A DNA stretch of 64,000 nt from Saccharospirillum alexandrii (GCF_004000275.1 NZ_RCIP01000001.1:1170749-1234748), one strand, 5' to 3'. Positions 9,148 through 18,067 are shown, numbered from the stretch's first letter. Notes: generated from the letters alone by a model not told the origin. Translations and numbers: made by a program.

Positions 9148-9564
9148 CTACAGCGCCGCCCTGATCTTTTCAGCCAGCGACTTCAAGTGCTCCATATCGG
9201 CTTCTTTGGTGGCGTGAGGCTGGCGCAGGTCAGCGATGGAGCCCGGGATAACATGGCAGTGAACATGAGGAACGGTTTGCCCCGCCCCTTTGCCATTCAA
9301 CTGAAACAACACCACGCCCTGTGCCTCGAGCCCTGCCTTAACCGCAGCAGCGACTTTCTTGGTACTCTGTATCCAGTGAGCTGCCGCTTCATCGGACAAG
9401 TCCATCAAGGTCTCGGCAGGCTCTTTTGGAATCACCAGGGTATGGCCATCGGTCTGTGGCATGATATCCATAAACGCCAGTGTGTAGTCGTCTTCATAGA
9501 CCTTGATGCAGGGAATTTCGTCGCGCAGCATTTTGGCGAAAATGTTGTTCGGATCGTAGGCCAT
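9148..9564 (-). CDS. HIT family nucleotide-binding hydrolase
   Basis: A 138-residue histidine-triad protein. The defining motif 'HVHCHVIPG' is at residues 100-108, with His100, His102 and His104; His102 is the expected nucleophile. The rest ('MPQTDGHTLVIPKEP', 'NGKGAGQTVPH') is typical of the HinT/HIT branch that hydrolyses AMP-lysine or dinucleotide substrates in the cytoplasm. The start is backed by an AGGAGTG site. It is a single gene, convergent with the MATE transporter at 13 bases distance. Confidence 0.92.
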   Translation of the reverse strand: MAYDPNNIFAKMLRDEIPCIKVYEDDYTLAFMDIMPQTDGHTLVIPKEPAETLMDLSDEAAAHWIQSTKKVAAAVKAGLEAQGVVLFQLNGKGAGQTVPHVHCHVIPGSIADLRQPHATKEADMEHLKSLAEKIRAAL

Positions 9565-9725
9565 AACACACTCCTGTAGTCAGCCTGGTGGTTTAAAAAC
9601 CTGACCGATTGGTTTACTGTTCATGATCTAATCTTAGCGAACTTCACAGTCTAGCTAAACCACTGCCATACTATTGATTCACGGTGGTGCCCAACTCTCC
9701 CTTTTCATTCGGCCGGAATGCCTAT

Positions 9726-10646
9726 ATGACCCTTTACAACCTCGGTTCCATTAATATCGATCATCTGTACCAGGTCGACCACTTTGTCCGCCCCGGAGAA
9801 ACCCTGGGTTCAACCGATTACCAGACCGTACTGGGGGGCAAGGGTGCCAATCAGTCCATTGCGCTGGCTCGCGCCGGCGCCGACGTAAGGCACATTGGCG
9901 CGCTGGGACAGCAGGATGACTGGGCCCTGACACAGCTGCAGGAGGCCGGGGTCAATACCGACCAGGTGGTTCTGCTGCCCGAGGCCAGTGGCCATGCCAT
10001 TATCCAGCTGACCAAAGCCGCCGAAAACGCCATCATTCTGTACCCGGGTGCCAACCACCGGCTGACGGAAGCGCAACTGGCGCAGGCACTGGCCAACGGC
10101 CAACGCGGCGACTGGTTGCTGATGCAGAATGAAACCAATGGCCTCGAAGCAGCAATAACCCAGGCGCGCCAACAGAGGCTGACCATTGCCTTCAATCCGG
10201 CCCCTATGGATGTAGATCGGGTCAGGCCACTGCTTGGCCAGATCGACTGGCTGATCGTCAATGAAGTTGAAGCGATGGACCTGACCGAAACCCAGACCGT
10301 TGCCGATGCAGAACAGGCACTGGTGAACACCTACCCGCAATTGCATACCCTGCTGACGCTCGGCAAAGCGGGTGTGGTGTATTTGCACCGGACTAACAGA
10401 GACAGCGTTGCCGCACACTCTGTCGAGGCTCTCGATACTACGGCCGCCGGTGACACCTTTATTGGTTATGCCTTGTCGGCGCTTGCTGCAGGCAATAGCC
10501 CGGCACAGGCCATGGCGCTGGGGTCGGCCGCTGCCGCGATCTGCGTCACCCGCCTTGGGGCGTCCTCTTCCATCCCCACGCTGGAAGAAACCCGGGCCTT
10601 TATGAGCAAGACAGCACACCAACCCACAGACGGAGACCCGGCATGA
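9726..10646 (+). CDS. rbsK: Ribokinase (PfkB family sugar kinase)
   Basis: A 306-residue PfkB-fold kinase, most likely ribokinase, which makes ribose 5-phosphate in the cytoplasm. 'GGKGANQSIALARAGADV' is the first PfkB signature and 'DTTAAGDTFIGYALSALAAG' the second, with the catalytic Asp in AAGDTF. The ATG at 9726 begins the standard 'NLGSINIDHLY' strand; a GTG at 9684 in frame would add 14 unlikely residues. The stop overlaps the start of the nucleoside hydrolase (ATGA), so the two form an operon. The hydrolase would release ribose from nucleosides and this kinase would phosphorylate it. A related sugar substrate such as deoxyribose cannot be excluded. Confidence 0.85.
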   Translation: MTLYNLGSINIDHLYQVDHFVRPGETLGSTDYQTVLGGKGANQSIALARAGADVRHIGALGQQDDWALTQLQEAGVNTDQVVLLPEASGHAIIQLTKAAENAIILYPGANHRLTEAQLAQALANGQRGDWLLMQNETNGLEAAITQARQQRLTIAFNPAPMDVDRVRPLLGQIDWLIVNEVEAMDLTETQTVADAEQALVNTYPQLHTLLTLGKAGVVYLHRTNRDSVAAHSVEALDTTAAGDTFIGYALSALAAGNSPAQAMALGSAAAAICVTRLGASSSIPTLEETRAFMSKTAHQPTDGDPA

Positions 10647-11590
10647 CGCACAAAATCATCATCGACACAGACCCGGGCATCGACGATGCGATGGCCATCC
10701 TGTTCGCCTTTGGTGCTGCAGAGATCGAGGTACTGGGTCTGACCACGGTATTCGGCAATGTCAGTGCCGAGCGTGCCACCCTGAATGCACTGACGTTGAG
10801 CCAGTGGGCGGGCAAACCCGTCCCGGTCGCCAAGGGGGCCGACACACCGCTGATGATGGAACCGCGCCAACATGCCGACTACGTGCACGGGCAGGACGGC
10901 TTTGGCAACATAGGGTGGCCGGAAGCGACCTGTGAACGTGATATACGCAGCGCCCCGCATTTTATTGTCGACACCGTCAATGCCAACCCGGGCGAAGTCA
11001 CCCTGGTTGCACTGGGTCCACTGACTAATCTGGCGCTGGCGCTGGAACTGGATCCGGACATAGCCGGTAAGGTAAAGGAAGTCGTGTTAATGGGTGGCGC
11101 TGTGCACGAAACCGGTAACGTCAGTCCGGTGGCTGAAGCCAACCTGATCAACGACCCGCACGCTGGTGATGCCGTTTTCGGAGCCGACTGGCCAGTCACC
11201 ATGATCGGCCTGGATGTGACCCATCAGGTACTGCTCAAAGCGGGGGTACTGGAGCGCATCGAAGCTGCAAATCCGGAACAGGGCGGGTTTTTGAACAAGG
11301 CGGCACAACATTATTTCGACTTTTACCGTGAAGCCATGGGCATCGACGGCTGTTATTTCCACGACGCCGCTACCATCGCCTATGTGCTGGACCCCTCTCT
11401 GTTCGGCTGCCGCCATGGTGCCATTCGTGTGGCGACCGATGGTCTGGCCATCGGCCAGACGATGATGGCCCCCGAAGGGCGTACCTTTCCAACGGAAGGC
11501 TGGGAGAACCGGCCTCTGGTGAAGGTGGCCATTGAGGTTGACGACGTTCGGGTACTGTCATTATTTGAACGCACATTGTCGGCGCAATAA
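10643..11590 (+). CDS. Inosine/uridine-preferring nucleoside hydrolase (IunH family)
   Basis: A 315-residue ribonucleoside hydrolase that splits nucleosides to base and ribose. The calcium-binding N-terminal motif 'DTDPGIDDAMAILFAF' is intact. 'LVALGPLTNLALAL' and 'VVLMGGAVHETGNVSPVAEANLINDPHA' are the other diagnostic blocks. 'YFHDAA' near residue 237 carries the His/Asp pair expected in the active site. There is no signal peptide, so the enzyme is cytoplasmic. It overlaps the upstream kinase gene by four bases and is co-transcribed with it. Base preference cannot be told from the sequence. Confidence 0.93.
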   Translation: MTHKIIIDTDPGIDDAMAILFAFGAAEIEVLGLTTVFGNVSAERATLNALTLSQWAGKPVPVAKGADTPLMMEPRQHADYVHGQDGFGNIGWPEATCERDIRSAPHFIVDTVNANPGEVTLVALGPLTNLALALELDPDIAGKVKEVVLMGGAVHETGNVSPVAEANLINDPHAGDAVFGADWPVTMIGLDVTHQVLLKAGVLERIEAANPEQGGFLNKAAQHYFDFYREAMGIDGCYFHDAATIAYVLDPSLFGCRHGAIRVATDGLAIGQTMMAPEGRTFPTEGWENRPLVKVAIEVDDVRVLSLFERTLSAQ

Positions 11591-11676
11591 ATCACGTAAA
11601 CGCAGGCTATTAGCCTTCAGTGGGTGTTATCGAAAAAGGGGCTGGAAACCAGCCCAAGGACTCAGCACTCGTGGGT

Positions 11677-11742
11677 ACAAATGAGGCGGGGATTTCAGGC
11701 AGAAACTCCCGGCCGGGTGAATAGTCCGGCCGCCTCATTTGT
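11677..11742. other. Compact folded element (three-way-junction-like inverted repeat) between convergent operons
   Basis: A perfect 13-bp outer stem (ACAAATGAGGCGG at 11677-11689, CCGCCTCATTTGT at 11730-11742) encloses two smaller hairpins: an imperfect one at about 11688-11710 (GGGGATTTC/GAAACTCCC) and GGCCGG/CCGGCC at 11711-11731. Just upstream are GGGCTGG AAA CCAGCCC (11639-11655) and AGGCTA/TAGCCT (about 11604-11616). No U-run follows on either strand. I see no match to a riboswitch or ribozyme core that I know. It could be a processed 3' element of the nucleoside operon, an attenuator of read-through or a small RNA. Confidence 0.5.
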
Positions 11743-11786
11743 CTTGGCTTTCGTGTCTAGTTGATCTGTCTGACAATGTTAAATCC

Positions 11787-11815
11787 GGGGTTTGCTCATA
11801 CGGCGAGCAAACCCC
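11787..11815 (-). terminator. Terminator-like hairpin after the glycerol ABC operon
   Basis: A perfect 11-bp stem (GGGGTTTGCTC / GAGCAAACCCC with a seven-base loop) begins seven bases after the last stop codon of the ABC operon on the minus strand. Only a weak U-rich tail follows (GGATTTAAC), so it may act mainly as a 3'-end stabiliser. Confidence 0.65.
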
Positions 11816-11821
11816 AGTCCG

Positions 11822-13555
11822 TTACATCGTACCGGCAGCCATCCACTCAGCCATCATTTCATCATATGGCTGGGTACGGCCCTGCGGCTTTTCGTTGTCC
11901 AGACGAGGCTTGGGTGCACCCGGCTGATCGAGCCAATACTGGGCATCACGCTCTTCATTGAGGATCGGCGCATACTGCTCAAACACATTGGCACGGGCCA
12001 GTCGGCTCATGGTGTTGTCGATCGCACCGGCCAGGTTATCCAGTGCTTCCTGAGCAGAAATCTCACCACTAACCGCAGGTGCCAGGTTCTGCCACCACAG
12101 CGGAGCAAGCCGCGGATAATCAGGTACGTTGGTACCAGACGGTGTCCACATGCTTTCATTCGGGCTGCGATAGAACTCAACCAGACCGCCCAGCTTGGGA
12201 GCCAGCTCGGTCATTTCATCGGAGTTGATATCAGAGCGACGAATGGGTGTCAGACCGCGGATGGTTTTTTCCAGCGACACCGTTTTTGACACAGTGAACT
12301 GGGCAAACAACCAGGCAGCGGTGCGACGGTCTTCTGGCGTGGAATCAAAGAAGGTCCAGGCACCTACGTCCTGATAGCCGACTTTCATGCCTTCTTCCCA
12401 GTACGGACCGACTGGCGAGGGCGCCATGCGCCACTTCGGCGTGCCGTCGTCTTCCGTTACCGGCAAAGACGGATCCGTCATGTCTGCCGTAAAGGCTGTG
12501 TACCAGAACGCTTGCTGTGCGATATTGCCCTGCGCCGGTACCGGCCCTGCTTCGCCAAAGGTCATGCCCTGTGCTTCTGGCGGTGCATAGTCACGCAACC
12601 AGTCAACCATTTTGCGCAGCGCGTATTCTGACGCAGGCGAGTTTGTCGCACCACCGCGGGTAACACTGGCACCAACCGGGTTACCCTCTTCATTTACACG
12701 AATACCCCAGTCATCGACAGGGTTACCGAACGGCAGACCCGGGTCGCCCATACCGGCCATGGAGAACCAGGAATCGTGAAAGCGCCAGCCCAGTGACGGA
12801 TCACGACGACCATAATCCATGTGACCATAGACCGTTTGACCGTCGATCTCCCGACCGGTGAAGAACTCGGCAATGTCTTCATAGGCCGACCAGTTCAAAG
12901 GGACGCCCAGGTCGTAACCGTATTCATCGCGAAATGCCGCCTTCAGGTCGTCGCGCTCGAACCAGTCGGCGCGGAACCAGTACAGGTTGGCAAACTGCTG
13001 AGTTGGCAACTGGTAAATTTTACCGTCCGGGCCAGTGGTGTACTGAATGCCGATAAAGTCATCCAGGTCCAAACCCGGGTTGGTAAAATCGCTCCATTCA
13101 TTCTCGATCGCATCTGAAATAGCGATGGTCTTGCCGTAGCGCAGGTGCGTGCCGATTGCATCCGAGTCGTTGACGAAGCCATCATAAATGCTTCGGTTGG
13201 ACTGCATCTGCGTTTGCATGGTGTTGACAACGTCACCTTCGCCGATGATGTTGTGCGTGACTTCAATACCGGTGATTTCTGTGAAGGCTTCGGCCAACAC
13301 GCTCGATTCATATTCGTGCGTTGTCAACCCTTCTGCAACGGTACTGATTTCCATGCCCCGGAACGGTTCGGCAGCCTGAATAAACCACTCAAGTTCAGCA
13401 ATCTGCTCTTCACGGCTGAGCGTGGAGCGCTGAAAGTTGTTATCAACCCAGCGTTCGGCCGCCTGACGATACTGGTCTTCGGCCTGAGTGTGGGCAGCGA
13501 TCAGGAAAGAACCTGACATTACTAGCGATAGGTACTTCATTTTTTTATTGTTCAT
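11822..13555 (-). CDS. glpV: Glycerol ABC transporter, periplasmic substrate-binding protein (GlpV-like)
   Basis: A 577-residue extracellular solute-binding protein with an N-terminal Sec signal ('MKYLSLVMSGSFLIAAHTQAE'). The mature part starts near 'EDQYRQAAERWVD'. Its size, the 'GEGDVVNTMQTQMQS' block and the long C-terminal domain are those of the family-1 binding proteins encoded with two ATPases, two permeases and a DUF2160 protein in rhizobial GlpSTPQUV glycerol importers. The chosen ATG has GAGG about seven bases upstream; a frame-open start at 13600 lacks one. It is the last gene of the operon. Assignment to glycerol rests on operon architecture and the nearby glycerol kinase. Confidence 0.85.
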   Translation of the reverse strand: MNNKKMKYLSLVMSGSFLIAAHTQAEDQYRQAAERWVDNNFQRSTLSREEQIAELEWFIQAAEPFRGMEISTVAEGLTTHEYESSVLAEAFTEITGIEVTHNIIGEGDVVNTMQTQMQSNRSIYDGFVNDSDAIGTHLRYGKTIAISDAIENEWSDFTNPGLDLDDFIGIQYTTGPDGKIYQLPTQQFANLYWFRADWFERDDLKAAFRDEYGYDLGVPLNWSAYEDIAEFFTGREIDGQTVYGHMDYGRRDPSLGWRFHDSWFSMAGMGDPGLPFGNPVDDWGIRVNEEGNPVGASVTRGGATNSPASEYALRKMVDWLRDYAPPEAQGMTFGEAGPVPAQGNIAQQAFWYTAFTADMTDPSLPVTEDDGTPKWRMAPSPVGPYWEEGMKVGYQDVGAWTFFDSTPEDRRTAAWLFAQFTVSKTVSLEKTIRGLTPIRRSDINSDEMTELAPKLGGLVEFYRSPNESMWTPSGTNVPDYPRLAPLWWQNLAPAVSGEISAQEALDNLAGAIDNTMSRLARANVFEQYAPILNEERDAQYWLDQPGAPKPRLDNEKPQGRTQPYDEMMAEWMAAGTM

Positions 13556-13633
13556 GATGACCTCATTCTTGGTTCTTGAATTACATCCCTTTACTGACAT
13601 CGTCCTTTTCCTTTTGTTTCACATTGCTTTGGG

Positions 13634-13906
13634 TCAACCCCAGCGCATCAGTACGACTACCCAGACGACTGACAGAGCGGTTGCTACCAACACGTGAAAT
13701 TCGGTAAACCCAATCATCCCCAGATGAAAGAAAGCGCTGGTCAGCAGACCAATAAACAATCGATCACCCCGGGTGGTACTGATGGGCAAAAAACCCTTCC
13801 GTTCGATCGACGGCGAAAAATACTGCCACACCGTCATGCCCGCCAGAATCACCGCTATTGCAGAGAAAAAGCCGGCTGTGGGTAATGTCCAGACCATCCA
13901 GTTCAT
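13634..13906 (-). CDS. glpU: Small membrane subunit of the glycerol ABC transporter (DUF2160, GlpU-like)
   Basis: A 90-residue protein with two or three hydrophobic helices ('TLPTAGFFSAIAVILAGMTVW', 'LFIGLLTSAFFHLGMIGF', 'LVATALSVVWVVVLM') joined by a basic loop. It matches the pattern of DUF2160 proteins, found almost only inside glycerol ABC operons and named GlpU in rhizobia. The biochemical role is unknown; it may be an auxiliary subunit of the permease. A GAGGAG site precedes the ATG. It lies 11 bases after the permease stop, consistent with co-transcription. Confidence 0.85.
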   Translation of the reverse strand: MNWMVWTLPTAGFFSAIAVILAGMTVWQYFSPSIERKGFLPISTTRGDRLFIGLLTSAFFHLGMIGFTEFHVLVATALSVVWVVVLMRWG

Positions 13907-13917
13907 TGGAAGTCTCC

Positions 13918-14712
13918 TCAGGTACGGCCGAGGGCAAAGCCCTTGGCGACGTGGTTACGAACAAAGTAGATAACAAAAATACCAGGCAAGATCGTCAGTA
14001 CACCGGCCGCCGACAACAGCCCCCAGTCAATGCCAGATGCTCCGGCCGTACGCGTCATAATCGCCTGAATGGGCTGTGACTCCGTTGCCGTTAAGGTGCG
14101 TGCAAGCAACAGTTCTATCCAGGAGAACATGAACAGAAAGAAGGCGGTGACCCCAATGCCCGAGCGAATCAGTGGAATGTAGATCTTCAGGAAAAAGTTC
14201 CAGAACTTGTAGCCGTCGATGTAAGCCGTCTCATCAATTTCGATGGGTACGCCCGACATAAACCCTTCCAGAATCCACACAGCCAGTGCCACGTTAAACA
14301 GACAGTGAGCCAGCGCTACGGCAATGTGCGTATCAAACAAGCCGATCGAAGAATACAGCTGAAAAAACGGTAGAGCGAAAACCGCCGGTGGCGCCATCTT
14401 GTTGGTCAGCAACCAGAAAAACAGGTGCTTGTCACCGACAAACTTATAGCGACTGAACGCATAGGCCGCCGGCAGTGCTACCAGCAAGCTGATGGTCATG
14501 TTCATGGCCACGTAGGTCATGGAGTTTATGTAGCCGCTGTACCAGCTGGGGTCCGTCAGTATGCGCTGGTAATTATCCAGCGTGAAATTATTGGGAAAGA
14601 ATGACAGTGCGCCCAATATTTCCTGGTTGGTTTTAAATGACATGTTGACCAGCCAGTAGATCGGCAAGATCAGCAGTACCAGATAGATCGTCAGGCCAAT
14701 GCGTGACTTCAT
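13918..14712 (-). CDS. glpQ: Glycerol ABC transporter permease (GlpQ-like)
   Basis: A MalG-type inner-membrane permease of 264 residues with six helices. The coupling-loop motif 'EIDETAYIDGYKFWNFFL' (EAA loop) contacts the ATPases. 'LTNKMAPPAVFALPFFQLY' is typical of the GlpQ branch. The start at 14712 is chosen because AAGGAG lies eight bases upstream. An in-frame ATG at 14805, one base after the stop of the previous gene, would add a 31-residue hydrophilic N-terminus and is the alternative. It pairs with the GlpP permease to form the membrane channel. Confidence 0.85.
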   Translation of the reverse strand: MKSRIGLTIYLVLLILPIYWLVNMSFKTNQEILGALSFFPNNFTLDNYQRILTDPSWYSGYINSMTYVAMNMTISLLVALPAAYAFSRYKFVGDKHLFFWLLTNKMAPPAVFALPFFQLYSSIGLFDTHIAVALAHCLFNVALAVWILEGFMSGVPIEIDETAYIDGYKFWNFFLKIYIPLIRSGIGVTAFFLFMFSWIELLLARTLTATESQPIQAIMTRTAGASGIDWGLLSAAGVLTILPGIFVIYFVRNHVAKGFALGRT

Positions 14713-14806
14713 GGCAGAGTCTCCTTTGTACCGGGCACGAACATCAAATGAAGAGGCGGATTTCGACTTTGGTATCGAGGCGCCGTTTGCCGTGTTCATC
14801 GTCATG

Positions 14807-15697
14807 TCAGCTATCCCCGGTTTTTTGCGTCGTTTTGTCTTTCTGCATGTGCATGATGGTGGTATAGAACACGAAGCTCACTGCCAGAATGATCAGAAAG
14901 TAAATGATCGAGAAAGCGGCCGCAGGGCCCAGATCAAACTGCCCGATGGCCATCGCTGTCAGCGCCTGGCTGAGAAAGGTGGTTGAACTGCCAGGGCCAC
15001 CCCCGGTCAACACAAAAGGCTCGGCATAGATCATGAACGAGTCCATAAAGCGAATCAGCACGCCAATAACGAGAACATTGGTCAGCTTCGGCAATTGGAT
15101 GTAACGGAACACGGCCCAGCGTGAGGCCCGATCAATACGGGCAGCCTGATAATAAGCCTCAGGGATGGCCCGCAGACCGCTGTAGCACAGCAAGGCAATC
15201 AGCGGTGTCCAGTGCCAGACGTCCATCAGAATGATGGTGGCCCAGGCATCTCCTGAGTTTCGTGAAATGTTATAGGCATAACCCAGTTCACGAATCCCCC
15301 AGCCCATTAAACCAATGTCTGTCCGGGTAAATATCTGCCAGATTGTGCCCACCACATTTAATGGAATCAGCAGTGGCAACGAGACCAGCACCAGAGACAG
15401 CGATGCCTGCCACCCTTTTTTCGGCATCATCAGCGCTACCAAAATGCCCAGCGGTACCTCAATGGCCAGAATGGTGAAGGAGAAAATGAATTGCCGGACA
15501 AGCGCCCCCTGCAATTGCGGATCGTTCAACATCGTCCGGTACCATTCAGTTCCGGTGAAGAAACGGGTATTGGCGTCAAACACATCCTGAACCGAATAGT
15601 TCACCACCGTCATCAGCGGAATAACCGCTGAAAATGCGACGACAATAAAAACGGGCAGAACAAACAACCACCCCTTGTTGCTTTCAATCTTATTCAT
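14807..15697 (-). CDS. glpP: Glycerol ABC transporter permease (GlpP-like)
   Basis: A 296-residue MalF-type permease with six predicted helices, starting 'KGWLFVLPVFIVVAFSAVIP'. The EAA coupling motif is 'AIPEAYYQAARIDRASRWAVF', slightly degenerate. 'LTGGGPGSSTTFLSQ' near residue 240 is common in this permease family. The ATG at 15697 overlaps the upstream ATPase gene by eight bases and has GGAG seven bases before it. A frame-open start at 15727 would lie further inside that gene. It should form a heterodimer with GlpQ. Confidence 0.87.
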   Translation of the reverse strand: MNKIESNKGWLFVLPVFIVVAFSAVIPLMTVVNYSVQDVFDANTRFFTGTEWYRTMLNDPQLQGALVRQFIFSFTILAIEVPLGILVALMMPKKGWQASLSLVLVSLPLLIPLNVVGTIWQIFTRTDIGLMGWGIRELGYAYNISRNSGDAWATIILMDVWHWTPLIALLCYSGLRAIPEAYYQAARIDRASRWAVFRYIQLPKLTNVLVIGVLIRFMDSFMIYAEPFVLTGGGPGSSTTFLSQALTAMAIGQFDLGPAAAFSIIYFLIILAVSFVFYTTIMHMQKDKTTQKTGDS

Positions 15698-16790
15698 GGG
15701 GAAGCTCCAGCAAATATTCGTCGGCATAGACTTTGAGCCATTGCTCGGGAAAGCTGACGCGTGCTTTTTTATCCGGCACCTTCTGATCTTCGTGCAAACG
15801 TGCCTTCATCGGAATAGAGCCGAATCGGAACGACATGATCCGGTAAGTACCCAGATCTTCAATGTCCTGAATGGTGACCTCAAAGGCATCGTCATTGGCT
15901 TCTGTCCAGACATGGACAAACTCGGGGCGAATGCCCAGTTTGATGTTGGTAATACCGGACTGGCGCAAGTGCGCAACCATCTTATCCGCTACCGGCATCA
16001 GCTGGCCTTCAAATTCAAGGCCGCGATCCGTCAGCTCTGGTGTGATGAAATTCATGCCCGGGCTGCCAATGAAGTAGCCGACAAAGGTATGCTTCGGGCT
16101 TTCAAACAATTCCCGGGGCGTGCCAAACTGAACGATCTGACCTTCGAACATCAGCGCGATCTTGTCGGCGAAGGTAGAGGCCTCCAACTGATCGTGTGTT
16201 ACATATACCATGGTGGTGTTGAACTGCTTGTGAATCTGCTTGAGCTTGCGTCGCAGCTTCCATTTCAGTTGCGGGTCGATGACCGTCAGCGGTTCGTCGA
16301 ACAAAATGGCGGAGACATCGTCCCTTACCAGGCCACGGCCCATCGATACTTTTTGCTTCTGATCGGCACTCAGCCCTTTGGCTTTGCGATTCAGCTGTTC
16401 GGTCAGCTCCAGCACTTCCGCCACTTCATACACCTTGGACTTGACCTTATGCTCAGGCACGCCGATGTTGCGCAGTGGAAAGGCAAGGTTTTCGAACACC
16501 GTCATGGTGTCGTACACCACCGGGAACTGAAACACCTGAGCGATGTTGCGCTGCTCGGGTTTCAGTTTATTAACCCGGGTATCGTCGAACAGAATGTCAC
16601 CATCAGACGGCTCTAACAGACCGGAGATGATGTTCAGCAACGTCGACTTGCCACACCCGGAAGGGCCCAGCAAGGCATAAGCCCCACCCTGCTCCCACAC
16701 ATGCTGCATTTCGCGAATGGCATAGTCTTCCGGGCCTTTGGGGTTGGCACTGTAGGTGTGCGCCAGTGACTTCAAGGTAATTTGCGCCAT
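15690..16790 (-). CDS. glpT: Glycerol ABC transporter ATP-binding protein with degenerate signature (GlpT-like)
   Basis: A 366-residue ATPase of the carbohydrate-uptake (MalK/UgpC) type, with an N-terminal nucleotide-binding domain and a C-terminal TOBE-like domain. Walker A 'GPSGCGKSTLLN' and Walker B 'AILFDEPLTVIDP' are intact, and the H-loop 'VYVTHDQLEA' is present. The ABC signature reads 'LSADQKQKVSMGRGL' instead of LSGGQ, so one composite ATP site of the heterodimer is probably altered. As I recall, rhizobial GlpT homologues are similar here. It follows GlpS with a two-base gap and overlaps GlpP. Confidence 0.88.
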   Translation of the reverse strand: MAQITLKSLAHTYSANPKGPEDYAIREMQHVWEQGGAYALLGPSGCGKSTLLNIISGLLEPSDGDILFDDTRVNKLKPEQRNIAQVFQFPVVYDTMTVFENLAFPLRNIGVPEHKVKSKVYEVAEVLELTEQLNRKAKGLSADQKQKVSMGRGLVRDDVSAILFDEPLTVIDPQLKWKLRRKLKQIHKQFNTTMVYVTHDQLEASTFADKIALMFEGQIVQFGTPRELFESPKHTFVGYFIGSPGMNFITPELTDRGLEFEGQLMPVADKMVAHLRQSGITNIKLGIRPEFVHVWTEANDDAFEVTIQDIEDLGTYRIMSFRFGSIPMKARLHEDQKVPDKKARVSFPEQWLKVYADEYLLELPHE

Positions 16791-16792
16791 GA

Positions 16793-17881
16793 TCAGGCCT
16801 CCACAAGTCGGGCGGGCGAGTGAACAAGCGAGCCCTGGGTATCGAAGGCATACAACTTGTGGGTCGGGAAATAGATTTTGATCTCCTGATCCACCTCGTA
16901 TTCATGAACGCCAGATAGATGCAGCACCAGCTCGAAGTGAGGGTTGCGCACGTGCAGGAAGGTCTCCGAACCGGACAACTCTGCCAGGTCCACTTTTACC
17001 GGCAGTTCAAGGTCATCGTCGGAATGCGGCACCAGACCGATGTGCGAGGCCCGAACCCCAAATTGATAGTGCCCCGGCTGCAGCATTTTCAGATCATTGT
17101 TCAGTTGAAAGTGCACGTCCTGATCAAAGGTGACTTCATTTTCTGTCACCTCACCCGGCACCACATTGATCGGCGGCTCCGAGAACATCTCTGCCGTGAT
17201 AATATCGCGCGGCTTGTGATACACCTGAGCCGTGGGGCCCATTTGCAGCAAGCGACCTTCATGCAATACTGCGGTATTGCCGCCCAGAGCCAGGGCTTCG
17301 TTGGGCTCGGTAGTGGCGTAAACGGCAATGCAATTGCGCGCTTTGAACAAATTGCGCAACTCATCGCGCAACCCTTCGCGCAATTTGTAGTCGAGGTTGA
17401 CCAGGGGTTCATCGAACAGGACCACCTGGGCGTCCTTCACCAAAGCACGGGCCATAGCCGTTCTTTGCTGTTGCCCCCCGGAAAGCTCCAGTGGCAGACG
17501 ATCGAGCATGGACTCGATGCCCAACATTTCAGCGGTTTCACGCACCCGCCGATCGAGCGTGTCTTTATCCAGTTTGGCCAGACGCAGCGGCGAGGCAATA
17601 TTTTCGTAAACGGTCAGGTTCGGGTAATTGATAAACTGTTGATACACCATGGAGATGTTCCGCTCGCGCACCGACACGCCGGTGACATCCACGCCGTTCA
17701 TCAGAACCTTGCCCTTGGTTGGCCGGTCGAGGCCAGCCATCAGACGCATCAGAGTGGTTTTGCCGGAGAGCGTTCGCCCCAGCAACACGTTAAAGGAACC
17801 CGGTTCCAGCGTCAGATCGACATCTGAAATCCAGGTCTCTCCATCGACGACCCGTGACACGTTTTGCAGCGTCAGTGACAT
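16793..17881 (-). CDS. glpS: Glycerol ABC transporter ATP-binding protein (GlpS-like), first gene of the operon
   Basis: A 362-residue ABC ATPase, partner of GlpT. Walker A is 'GRTLSGKTTLMRLMAG', slightly unusual but meeting GxxxxGK[ST]. The signature 'LSGGQQQRTAMARAL' is canonical and Walker B is 'VVLFDEPLVNLDYKLRE'. In the H-loop position 'YATTEPNEALALGG' the usual His is replaced by Thr, so this subunit and GlpT are complementary in their defects. The C-terminal TOBE-like region runs from about residue 240. It is the promoter-proximal gene, with a leader of about 175 bases from the predicted sigma-54 start site. Confidence 0.88.
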   Translation of the reverse strand: MSLTLQNVSRVVDGETWISDVDLTLEPGSFNVLLGRTLSGKTTLMRLMAGLDRPTKGKVLMNGVDVTGVSVRERNISMVYQQFINYPNLTVYENIASPLRLAKLDKDTLDRRVRETAEMLGIESMLDRLPLELSGGQQQRTAMARALVKDAQVVLFDEPLVNLDYKLREGLRDELRNLFKARNCIAVYATTEPNEALALGGNTAVLHEGRLLQMGPTAQVYHKPRDIITAEMFSEPPINVVPGEVTENEVTFDQDVHFQLNNDLKMLQPGHYQFGVRASHIGLVPHSDDDLELPVKVDLAELSGSETFLHVRNPHFELVLHLSGVHEYEVDQEIKIYFPTHKLYAFDTQGSLVHSPARLVEA

Positions 17882-18067
17882 GCTACTTACCCTTTGTCGT
17901 TATTGTTTGGTCTTGCAACCCCACTCACAGGTTGAGCGGGGTGGATAGCCTGATCGGCCTTTTATTTTTATATCAGTCTGTGACAGCAATTACCTGCCGG
18001 AACCCGGTCACTGCGTTACTGGCTTGCCGCGGACAGATCGGACTCCGGCGTTCTGTGATATCTGTAG

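Noticed and set aside
11677-11742. Hammerhead ribozyme in the three-way junction
   Set aside because: The CUGANGA core and the GAAA-plus-UH arrangement are absent on both strands.
17914-17930. TTGC with a nearby GTGAG on the minus strand as a sigma-54 promoter closer to glpS
   Set aside because: The -24 GG is missing; the match at 18068-18083 is far better.
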